Assembly: GCA_024277615.1 (NCBI GenBank)
Contig: JAJRUW010000069.1
Span: 1 to 43,092 of the forward strand
Length of the DNA stretch: 43,092 bases
Origin: Fidelibacterota bacterium
GTDB lineage: Bacteria > Fidelibacterota > Marinisomatia > SCGC-AAA003-L08 > JACNLC01
Direction: 5' to 3'
The notes under the pieces: generated by a model
Told to the model about the DNA's origin: nothing
What the model saw: the letters and a program-made list of their open reading frames with translations, nothing else
The model's database searches: none
Shown here: in pieces, positions 35,982 through 43,092 of the stretch
How positions within the stretch are numbered: the first letter of the stretch is position 1
Layout of the letters: each line of letters opens with the position of its first letter
Made by a program: the position numbers and the translations under genes

Positions 35982-36380
35982 ATGAACACTATTTCTGAAA
36001 TTTTAAACTTACAAACCATCGCTATTGTCGGATTGTCCCCCAATCCGGCCCGCCCTTCTTATGGCGTGGGACTTTACCTGATAGAGCACGGATACAAAGT
36101 GATACCGGTAAACCCCGGGCATGCCGAAATACTGGGTTTGAGGTCTTATGCGACCCTAAAGGATATCCCGGCAGTTGTGGATATTGTGGATGTCTTCAGA
36201 AAGGGAGAAGTCTGTGTACCCATCGCCAGGGCGGCAACTGAGATCGGTGCAAAAGCTCTCTGGCTTCAGGAAGGTGTGGTGAATGATGAGGCTCTGAAAA
36301 TTGCCGCGGATGCCGGTTTATTCGCCGTGCAGGATCGCTGCATTCTCAAGGAGCATCGTAAACATCTGTCAGCGCTTTAA
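35982..36380 (+). CDS. CoA-binding domain protein (YccU-like)
   Basis: A 132-residue single Rossmann-like CoA-binding protein. The motif IVGLSPNPARPSYGV near the N-terminus and VIPVNPGH, then ALWLQEGVVN and QDRCILKEH, match small YccU-type proteins related to the N-terminal part of succinyl-CoA synthetase alpha and acyl-CoA synthetases. Binding of CoA is expected; the cellular role is unknown. GGGAGG is 6 bases ahead of the ATG. Probably co-transcribed with proline dehydrogenase. Confidence 0.9.
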   Translation: MNTISEILNLQTIAIVGLSPNPARPSYGVGLYLIEHGYKVIPVNPGHAEILGLRSYATLKDIPAVVDIVDVFRKGEVCVPIARAATEIGAKALWLQEGVVNDEALKIAADAGLFAVQDRCILKEHRKHLSAL

Positions 36381-36405
36381 GCCCTGCGTGTACCGACGGC
36401 TCTGA

Positions 36406-38640
36406 TCAGGGTCCCGGCAAAGGTGCTGCCGGACTTTGATAAATTTTCATCCCCGCAAGATTGGTAACAAGGGCTTCCCTGATCGTCAATTCTCCCGAAT
36501 AGTTCAGAGAAATTATTTTCGTCGGGTGATTTCTCTCAATGTCAAAAGCCAGCAGGATGTCATCCTTTTTATGGAGCTGCCAGCCCTCAGGCAGGTCTGC
36601 TGCCGAGAGGCCAAAATCTCCGTTTGCATTTAGCTGAAAACCGCCGATGGCCTCATCTGCCGAAATATACAGGACCTGGTTGGCAGTAGTGATGATAGCC
36701 GGCGATTGAATTGCTTCGAAAGATTCGCTGCGGTTTCCACAGCCCATATCACATTCGCCGTTGATGATGCAATTGATGATGATCACAATATCCACAATGT
36801 CCAGGGTCCCACTGCAATCAACATCACCGGTATTCAGCTCATAGGGTGTGGGTTCCGTGAGGTTAAGTATCATATCCACAATGGTGACTACGTCCAAAAC
36901 GTTGACTCCGTTGTCCTGATTAATATCACCGGGCAGACCGTATTGGCAGCTACCGTCATCAAGCGTATAAACAGGGTCATAATTTATTGCGGCCGGGTCG
37001 GTGCAGCCGATACAAAACCCGGTTTCCAGACCGGTGCCGCCGCCCACGCAACCACACTCCGAATCGAAGGCCGTTCCGCCACATTCATCATTACAATCCC
37101 AGTAGAGACAGCTGCCATCATCATAGGTGGCATCCGGATTGTAATTGCAGGAGGCTGCATCCGTGCAGCCAAGGATATCATAATCGTAGTAACAGCTTCC
37201 GTCTTCAATCCAGGCAGCAGGATCATAATTCAGGGCAGCGGGGTCGGTGCAGCCGTAACAGTAATCGAGGTCCAGTCCGGTGGCACCCCCTACACAGCCG
37301 CATTCGTTTTCCACGGCTGTGCCAAAGCAATCACCGTTGCAATCTATATCTGCATTATTGCCAAAGCAGACACCGCAGTCATCCAGGGCGTAATTGGGTT
37401 CCAGACCGGTACTGCCTCCGACACACTCCTGACAATCATCGATATACGCCAGACCGCCGCATTCACCGAAACAGTCCTCATAAAGACAGGAGCCGTCATC
37501 GTGATTGGCAAAGGGCAGATAATTGCAGGCTGCAGGGTCCGTACATCCGGGGATTTGGCCAAAGAAGTAGGCACCCATATCGCTAATAGTACCGTCAGGG
37601 TCGTCATATTGGGGGTCAGGATTCCCCGCATCGATACAGGGCGAATCGGTGGTCAGATGAAAATCATAATTATCCGGATCCATGAACAGGGGGTCTTCAG
37701 AGATATTGCCCTCATTCCAATTTAAAGTACCGCTGCCGCTGGTGCTGATACCGGCCTCACCACCGTCAACATCCGTATAAGAAACAGTAAAACTTCCGCT
37801 GAATTCATCCTGATTAAAAACGATCTCTTCAGGTATATCATTCCAGAAAATACTGTTGATGGCCGTGGCAGATCCCTGGCTGCCAATATAAAGACTGCCC
37901 CCATAGAGTGCCGCATTACCCGTTAATGTGCAATTGATGAGCTGACAATTGTCCAGCTCAGAGTAAATGCCGCCTCCAAAGTCCGCCGTATTGCCCACAA
38001 AGAGGTTCCGTTCATTGAAGAATTCGGTAAAATAAAGTTCATAAACGGCACCACCGCGATCGGCGTCATTTTCCCGTAGAACTGAGTGGGTCATATTCAT
38101 GGTACTGGAAGCAGCATAGATTGCTCCGCCTTCAACAGCACTGTTGGCCTGAAAGGTAGTATTGCTGATATTGATCTGGGAATTAAAAGCATACAGGCCG
38201 CCGCCGGATTCAGCGGTGTTGTTCACAAAAATACAATTGGCGATAGTGGGAGCACTCTGAAACGAATTCAGGCCGCCGCCCGTGGTTCCGGAACCATCCT
38301 GAATTGTGAAGCCGGTGAAATGAGCGTTTTCATTGTACTGTTCATTTTCAATGGTGATTACAGTACCATCACCGATGCCGTCGCCATCCAGGTCACCCGA
38401 TAGAACCGTGTCGTCGATATAACCGGGGTTCCCGGTTTCCACAAACAGGGATTGGAAGTCGATCTGTTTCCCCTGCGTATTCAGCAGTTCCCGGTAGATA
38501 CCGGGCTGAATCAGAATGATGTCTCCGCTAACGGCATTGTCAATTCCCTCCTGGATAGTACCGTAATCGCCGGGAATATCAATTGTTATTGCCAATAGTG
38601 AGTCAGCAAGGATAATGAGAAAAAAAAGTAGATTTTTCAT
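36406..38640 (-). CDS. Secreted beta-helix protein with cysteine-rich GCTDP repeats and dockerin-like module
   Basis: A 744-residue secreted protein. Residues 1-17 are a signal peptide. About 18-360 is a right-handed beta-helix of the pectin-lyase type (YGTIQEGIDNA, IILIQPGIY, repeated GGGLY or GGGIY turns). At 365-566 lie four copies of the unit GCTDPAA.NY.P....DDGSC, starting at 365, 463, 491 and 545, mixed with CGGT...C.CVGG.TGL units; many paired cysteines suggest disulfides. A dockerin-like calcium module follows (GDINQDNGVNVLDVV, 571-585; GDVDCSGTLDIVDIV, 605-619). The final ~105 residues resemble a cohesin-like strand domain. It is probably a cell-surface or exported adhesive protein. 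No type IX sorting tail is visible. Confidence 0.85.
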   Translation of the reverse strand: MKNLLFFLIILADSLLAITIDIPGDYGTIQEGIDNAVSGDIILIQPGIYRELLNTQGKQIDFQSLFVETGNPGYIDDTVLSGDLDGDGIGDGTVITIENEQYNENAHFTGFTIQDGSGTTGGGLNSFQSAPTIANCIFVNNTAESGGGLYAFNSQINISNTTFQANSAVEGGAIYAASSTMNMTHSVLRENDADRGGAVYELYFTEFFNERNLFVGNTADFGGGIYSELDNCQLINCTLTGNAALYGGSLYIGSQGSATAINSIFWNDIPEEIVFNQDEFSGSFTVSYTDVDGGEAGISTSGSGTLNWNEGNISEDPLFMDPDNYDFHLTTDSPCIDAGNPDPQYDDPDGTISDMGAYFFGQIPGCTDPAACNYLPFANHDDGSCLYEDCFGECGGLAYIDDCQECVGGSTGLEPNYALDDCGVCFGNNADIDCNGDCFGTAVENECGCVGGATGLDLDYCYGCTDPAALNYDPAAWIEDGSCYYDYDILGCTDAASCNYNPDATYDDGSCLYWDCNDECGGTAFDSECGCVGGGTGLETGFCIGCTDPAAINYDPVYTLDDGSCQYGLPGDINQDNGVNVLDVVTIVDMILNLTEPTPYELNTGDVDCSGTLDIVDIVIIINCIINGECDMGCGNRSESFEAIQSPAIITTANQVLYISADEAIGGFQLNANGDFGLSAADLPEGWQLHKKDDILLAFDIERNHPTKIISLNYSGELTIREALVTNLAGMKIYQSPAAPLPGP

Positions 38641-38712
38641 GAGTTTGCTCCGGAATATTTACTGCGGCTGATGCCTTATTGATCTTGAAACTGTCAGTGA
38701 CAGTTCGTCGAT

Positions 38713-39828
38713 TTAATTACCGAGGATGATATTCACTACTAAAACGATATCGAGAACATCCAGCACGCCGTCTTCATTGGCGTCTCCGGCAAGGAGCTCA
38801 TAATCCGTGGCCTCCGCACCGATGACAATATTTGCCAGCAGGACCACATCCAGAATATCAATATTCCCGTCTGCATTCAAGTCCCCTAATAATACGCCGG
38901 GAATGACTATCGACACAACATTGGAGGGGTCGCTTTCGATTGTATTGAGTCCTACTGCCGTAACATAGTAAAAATAAGTGCTGCCCGGGCCGACCTCAAA
39001 ATCTATAAAACTGTTTTCCGAGCCCCCGACTTGGGCCAGCTGTGTGAAGGTTGTATCATCCTCACTGCGGTAAATATTAAACCCCGATAAAAGTCCGCCG
39101 TCCATGGGATCCCAGTTAAGTTGCACACCTTCGTCGGCCATTTGGGCTGTCAGATTCTGCGGTGCGTCAGGTCCCAGACCGTTAAGCGGTGATACGAGAT
39201 CGTAGGTCCCGCCGCTGATAGTAAGAAAAAGAGGCGGAAAGGCTAACTTCATCAAACTGCCGGAAAATGTACCTGTCATGCCCTGGTCATCATAAGTATC
39301 CAGCGAAATTGTTCCGGTCAAAGGTATGTAGGCTTCTGAAATTAAACCGGAGAGGGCGTCGATAAAATACTGACCGATATTGGTGCTGTCAATCTCACCG
39401 TTGATTACCGGGGCGATCAGGTCGTAAATATAAGTTGAATCCAGTTCGGGAATATAAAAAAACTCAGCCGAATTATTTAAAGGGTCCTCACCGTCGGGAG
39501 GGACAACATCCCAGCTCTGGGGTTCGATGACGCCGTCGTCGTCACGCATCATCATCAGGAAGAGGTCCATGGACTGATCCACATCGGGTGTCTGGCGCAG
39601 CGCCGGCAGCAGGATATGGGCTCCGGTTGAATCCGACCAAATTCCGGCAACAGCACCACTGGTGGGGATTTGCAGACTGTCCTCATTCAGAAAGACGGCA
39701 TCAAAATCACCGTTAAGCGCACCGGAGTACTGAAAGTGCAGGTCACCGGTAAACATCTGATCGATTTGTGCGGTTAAGAATTGCATTGCCATGGTTATGA
39801 AAATAAGGATCCGATATAGTTTTATCAT
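38713..39828 (-). CDS. Secreted protein with fibronectin type III and dockerin-like modules
   Basis: A 371-residue secreted protein with a signal peptide (1-20). About 21-210 is a domain I do not recognise, rich in aspartate and beta-strand-like. A fibronectin type III module covers ~220-308 (PQNLTAQ ... GFNIYRSEDD ... YYVTAVG). Two dockerin-type calcium loops end the protein (GDLNADGNIDILDVV, 315-329; GDANEDGVLDVLDIV, 348-362). AAAGGAGC precedes the ATG. It lies 72 bases upstream of the beta-helix protein on the same strand; the two probably form an operon and share the dockerin module. Confidence 0.85.
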   Translation of the reverse strand: MIKLYRILIFITMAMQFLTAQIDQMFTGDLHFQYSGALNGDFDAVFLNEDSLQIPTSGAVAGIWSDSTGAHILLPALRQTPDVDQSMDLFLMMMRDDDGVIEPQSWDVVPPDGEDPLNNSAEFFYIPELDSTYIYDLIAPVINGEIDSTNIGQYFIDALSGLISEAYIPLTGTISLDTYDDQGMTGTFSGSLMKLAFPPLFLTISGGTYDLVSPLNGLGPDAPQNLTAQMADEGVQLNWDPMDGGLLSGFNIYRSEDDTTFTQLAQVGGSENSFIDFEVGPGSTYFYYVTAVGLNTIESDPSNVVSIVIPGVLLGDLNADGNIDILDVVLLANIVIGAEATDYELLAGDANEDGVLDVLDIVLVVNIILGN

Positions 39829-40429
39829 TTGTACACGCTCCTTTGTTTTTTTTGATTAATCCCGACTTATAAAATTAATTGTATTTTATGATTACTTGGG
39901 ATAATAAACTGTGTAAAAGGATATTACCTTTTCAAACCGTTATGATTGAAATACAATGGGGGAAACTTGAAGTGGCAGAAAAACCTTTGAAACGGTTCAC
40001 GGGAGAGCCGTTGGGCTAAAGCCCGGCTCGGAAGTGCCCTAAAACAACGCGCTGAAGCTGGGGAAAAGGCAAAGAGAGCAGTAACCCACAGCCGAGGCTG
40101 TGGGTTACTGGGGTTCCGGACCCCCTCTGCCCCTCGGCAGGGGGAGAAGAAATCCGGCGGGCCTTTTCCCTCTCCTTTTGAGGAGAGGGTCTGCCGCAGG
40201 CAGGGGTGAGGTCAAAGAATCTACTTTTCTTACAACCCCCAAAACGCATGGATAAATCCGTGGGTTACGCTGGATGATCTTGGAGTGCACCGACAATGTC
40301 GGTGCAGGGAGATGAGCCGGGAGGCCTGTTCTCCGAGCTTCTTGTCAGAATCACTCCCGACTGCTTCGTGAGATCACATCTTCTGGGAAGGGATGACACG
40401 GATTAACAGATTTTACGAACAAATGAAAT
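39829..40429. repeat. Intergenic cluster of palindromes and dispersed repeats
   Basis: About 600 bases with no supportable gene. It contains a perfect 12-base hairpin with a GA loop (arms 40082-40093 and 40096-40107) followed by ctgg, a nine-base hairpin (arms 40168-40176 and 40181-40189), another at 40287-40305, and gggctaaagccc at 40013-40024. An 18-base string at 40115-40132 is the inverted copy of 148-165. Both ends of the window thus share repeat material. The first ~100 bases likely hold the promoter of the dockerin-type gene pair. Confidence 0.6.
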
Positions 40430-42259
40430 TTAAATATGAAAATATAAACCAAGCTTCAGACTCTGATTTTGTGCATCCAGCGGATTAATCAAGTTTGTAA
40501 ATCCGTGATAATATTGAAAACCAACGGATAATTGTGAACTTATGGGAATTCGTATGCCTGAGATGATTCCCGCATCTTCAGAATTGCCGCTATAATCTTT
40601 ACGCCAATCGTTTCCGTTAATCACCGTTGTTTCGGATTCACATTCTCCACCTGATCCGCAAATAGTTGTTTTACTTTTCACATCAACAAGATAACCAAAC
40701 TCGACGCCGATTAAGAAATGAAATTGCAGCAATCGGAACGGTTTTGCAAGGTATGCCCGTAAATAATTTAAATGATAATCTATGGATAATGAGTTTCCAA
40801 CGAATAATGAGTCTCCAAGATAATATACCATATCTTTCATGGCAAAACCCATTCGGGCAAACCGGAAACCGGTAACAAGTCCGTCTTTTTTAAACAGGTT
40901 GGGAAGTTCAACACCCATATCGAATCCTAATACTCGGGAATAATTACTCTGATCCTGTTGATACCAAAGATTCGAGACAAGCCCACTGCTGAACCAGGTA
41001 ATATTTTCCTTCCGCAACAATGAAAGGAATTGTTGAGGGTTTTCCAGCGAGAAAGTTAATTCTTGATAAACTGTATTATCCCGTGGACCGCCATGTTCAC
41101 GGGTTGATTCCCGGGCATAGTTGTAACGGATATTAATATATTTAGACAATGCCAAAAATAAAGAATCATCCTTTAATATGGAAAATAAACCTAACAATCC
41201 AGATAAATTATACCCGTATCCGGAGGTGTTTATATCCATCGAACCGTCTAAATCGATTATTCTGCCTTTTCGGATAAAAAACAAATTCAGCAACCCTATT
41301 TCTCCTCCCCGATACAGCGTGACGGATTCATCCGCTTCCTGACGGATTATATGTTTTGTTATATTGATATCGCCCAAACCATTCTGATAAGTGTGATGCC
41401 ACTGACCATCTTCCTGTGAAAATTTTACAAGGATATCCCCCGCCTCCCGGGCATATGAAAAACTGAACAAATTTCCACCATTTGCAGACCTGGCTTCCAG
41501 CATCGCGGAAATCCCAAACCGGGCAAAGCGAGGAGAAGGATCGGTATATTCTAAAAGACCGCCGGGGTTAACGTATTTGATATCACCTCCTATGTTTGAT
41601 TGGCTGTATCCGATGGAAGGGACAAAATTTACTATTGATCCGGAACGCTTGAGTTGAAGGGGAAAAGACAACAGACAGCCCCAATCATAAAAATCACTAT
41701 GATTAATCAGGGTGTCACTTATTATTCCACCCAGCTCCTCGATCACCTTTTTATCGGTCCTTCCGAGAGAAATTCGCAGAGGAACTCGAGAAAACGTCAT
41801 GCCAGCTGAATAGGTAGTAGCAGTGGATCGCATTACGGGGTTGAATTCTCCTATTGTATTTCCCCATTCGTCAGTTAATGTTTGCTCTCCTATATCATGT
41901 ACAATATTATATTTACTGACGGAAAAGAAAATATCCGGCTTCCGAAACCGGATACCAATCATCTCCACATCGCTTCCCAAGGTCAAGTGATCCGATAACC
42001 CCGGAAGCCATGATGTGTGATATTTTGATTGCTGATATGACAGCCCCTTAGGCAATATCGGATTAGCGGGATTGTAATAACCGGAGTAGATATCATAGGC
42101 CGGCAGGCTTACCCCGATATTTCCCATGGCATTCATCGTTGGAGATGGACCAATTAACAGAAATATGGCGCCTGTTTCTCCCGCGGCAAGAAGCGGCTGA
42201 AGTAATATTGAACTGCTAATGACAATCGAAATGAATAAAAGACGCACTTTTGTAAACAC
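40430..42259 (-). CDS. PorV/PorQ-like outer-membrane beta-barrel protein
   Basis: A 609-residue protein with a signal peptide ending near residue 26 (LLAAG). The opening GAIFLLIGPSPTMNAMGNIGVSLP followed by SGYYNPAN matches the start of PorV/PorQ/FadL-like barrels of type IX secretion systems, where a glycine-rich start and YxNPA mark the family. The rest alternates strands and turns and ends in LYFHI. It may take part in export of type IX cargo such as the amylase in this window. Start is GTG at 42259 after TTGAGG. Base composition looks more AT-rich than the neighbours, by eye. Confidence 0.7.
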   Translation of the reverse strand: MFTKVRLLFISIVISSSILLQPLLAAGETGAIFLLIGPSPTMNAMGNIGVSLPAYDIYSGYYNPANPILPKGLSYQQSKYHTSWLPGLSDHLTLGSDVEMIGIRFRKPDIFFSVSKYNIVHDIGEQTLTDEWGNTIGEFNPVMRSTATTYSAGMTFSRVPLRISLGRTDKKVIEELGGIISDTLINHSDFYDWGCLLSFPLQLKRSGSIVNFVPSIGYSQSNIGGDIKYVNPGGLLEYTDPSPRFARFGISAMLEARSANGGNLFSFSYAREAGDILVKFSQEDGQWHHTYQNGLGDINITKHIIRQEADESVTLYRGGEIGLLNLFFIRKGRIIDLDGSMDINTSGYGYNLSGLLGLFSILKDDSLFLALSKYINIRYNYARESTREHGGPRDNTVYQELTFSLENPQQFLSLLRKENITWFSSGLVSNLWYQQDQSNYSRVLGFDMGVELPNLFKKDGLVTGFRFARMGFAMKDMVYYLGDSLFVGNSLSIDYHLNYLRAYLAKPFRLLQFHFLIGVEFGYLVDVKSKTTICGSGGECESETTVINGNDWRKDYSGNSEDAGIISGIRIPISSQLSVGFQYYHGFTNLINPLDAQNQSLKLGLYFHI

Positions 42260-42618
42260 AACTACCTCAAAAAAATATTAATAATAATGAAATCTCTGGA
42301 ATAACTTATGAATTATTATATTACGACGTCAAATAATATTTTAAATCATCGCCGGAATCTGATAAATAAACGTTTATTTTATCAGACATTAACTTATTTG
42401 ACTTTCATTTTTATCAAGCTGTTATTCCACGGCATCCCTGTCGTTCTTGGGGGGATTACTATTTCATTCTTCCTCAGGAATGTGTAACCCTGTGATCCGG
42501 AAGGGAAAAATGCTGATGCAGAAGTGCTGCAAAATATATACTCCTGCGAAGAGAAACATGAACAGAAAGATCAATGAAACCCGGACAGTGCCGGCGATCC
42601 CTTCCGATCGGTTGAACT
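42260..42618. other. Intergenic region before the PorV-like gene
   Basis: No gene can be supported. The first ~170 bases are AT-rich and contain a palindrome at 42359-42385; the remainder shows nothing recognisable and no convincing terminator for the acyl-CoA dehydrogenase gene. Confidence 0.4.
42359..42385. promoter_or_regulatory. AT-rich palindrome, possible operator
   Basis: Arms ctgataaataaa (42359-42370) and tttattttatcag (42373-42385) are complementary apart from one extra T. It lies 100 bases ahead of the PorV-like gene start. An operator or a terminator-like structure are both possible; there is no GC-rich stem. Confidence 0.35.
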
Positions 42619-43092
42619 TTAAATCAAGATTTCGCCGGCATGCAGCAGATCGGAGTATTGTTCGTTACGGATGGTTTCTGCATTTTTACGCGTGTGCGCC
42701 AGGGCATTGACAATGTAGCGGTTGGCAATGAATGCCTTGCGGTTATTGATCCGGGCTTCATCCAGCAGCAAATAGCCCACAAAGAGAAAACTGTACATCT
42801 CCACCAGTTCCCGGGCAGCTACATCCTGAAAAAACTGATCGTTTTTGTCCGTTATGTATTTCCGGCATTCCAGGAAAATTTCTCTGATCTCTTTCAGGTG
42901 ACCGGCCAGTTTCTGCAGGATACCTTTATAATTTTGGTCTTCTTTTTTCTCGAATGAAGCTTTAAGAATATCGTTAATCACTCCTCCGATAGCCGCAACG
43001 ATCTGCAGTTGTGATGTACCTTCGTAGATATTGGTGATGCGGGCATCCATCACATGGCGTTCGATGTTGAATTCTTTCATATACCCCGTACC
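42619..43092 (-). CDS. Acyl-CoA dehydrogenase, C-terminal part (runs off the window)
   Basis: The last 158 codons of a longer gene. The frame continues open to the window edge (GTGY before the Met at 43080), so that Met is internal. ARITNIYEGTSQLQ is the conserved C-terminal motif of the acyl-CoA dehydrogenase family around the flavin and the catalytic-base region. The following ~120 residues (repeated helices, ARELVEMYSFLFVGYLLLDEA) form the extra C-terminal domain of the long (~580-residue) acyl-CoA dehydrogenases. It oxidises acyl-CoA to enoyl-CoA with FAD and passes electrons to ETF. The stop is TCA/TAA side at 42619. Confidence 0.88.
   Translation of the reverse strand, partial: GTGYMKEFNIERHVMDARITNIYEGTSQLQIVAAIGGVINDILKASFEKKEDQNYKGILQKLAGHLKEIREIFLECRKYITDKNDQFFQDVAARELVEMYSFLFVGYLLLDEARINNRKAFIANRYIVNALAHTRKNAETIRNEQYSDLLHAGEILI

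Noticed and set aside
36706-37725. Long open frame of 339 codons on the plus strand
   Set aside because: It is the antisense shadow of the cysteine-rich repeat part of the secreted beta-helix protein; it has no ribosome site and low-complexity isoleucine-rich sequence.
40016-40249. 77-codon minus-strand frame
   Set aside because: It lies entirely in the palindrome and repeat cluster and reads as translated repeat sequence.

Overview
The window looks like a chromosomal segment from a Gram-negative, probably marine or anoxic-zone bacterium of the Candidatus Marinimicrobia (SAR406/Fidelibacterota) type or a neighbour in the FCB group. The clues are a type IX-like C-terminal sorting domain on a secreted amylase, secreted proteins with dockerin-like (EF-hand type) repeats and cysteine-rich GCTDP...DDGSC repeats, a PorV/PorQ-like outer-membrane protein, and Na+-NQR together with an 11-subunit complex I. 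This placement is inferred from gene families; no marker gene (16S rRNA, ribosomal proteins) is present.

Layout. 1-560: palindromic repeats, then tRNA-His and tRNA-Pro on the minus strand with a clean terminator. 0.7-6 kb: an SDR oxidoreductase, an SLC13-type Na+/anion symporter, a porin-like barrel, and a divergent HtrA/Deg protease. 6.2-10.7 kb: an Rrf2-type regulator, an SSS-family sodium/solute symporter, and a divergent secreted GH13 amylase. 11.0-12.65 kb: an IS481-like insertion sequence with a broken transposase lies against the 3' remnant of an outer-membrane protein gene. 12.7-21.8 kb: a sodium-energetics island, with UspA, an NhaD-type Na+/H+ antiporter, a 56-codon nqrM-like gene on the opposite strand, apbE, and the complete nqrABCDEF operon. 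22.1-23.9 kb: a lone aldehyde-dehydrogenase-superfamily gene. 24.0-34.9 kb: nuoABCDHIJKLMN in one tightly packed operon without nuoE, nuoF or nuoG. 35-36.4 kb: proline dehydrogenase and a CoA-binding protein. 36.4-39.8 kb: two secreted dockerin-type proteins. 39.8-40.4 kb: a second cluster of palindromes. 40.4-43.1 kb: a PorV-like outer-membrane protein and the C-terminal end of an acyl-CoA dehydrogenase that runs off the window.

How it fits together. NQR pumps Na+ using NADH, ApbE attaches FMN to NqrB and NqrC, and the NqrM-like protein probably supplies the iron site between NqrD and NqrE. NhaD exchanges Na+ for H+, and the SLC13 and SSS carriers can spend the Na+ gradient on uptake. Complex I here has no NADH-input module, so its electron donor is unknown. 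Its NuoI subunit carries an unusual C-terminal tail of about 260 residues holding three copies of a ~54-residue helical repeat. That tail is the strongest candidate for undescribed biology in this window: it could be a docking surface for a donor such as ferredoxin, but this is inference.
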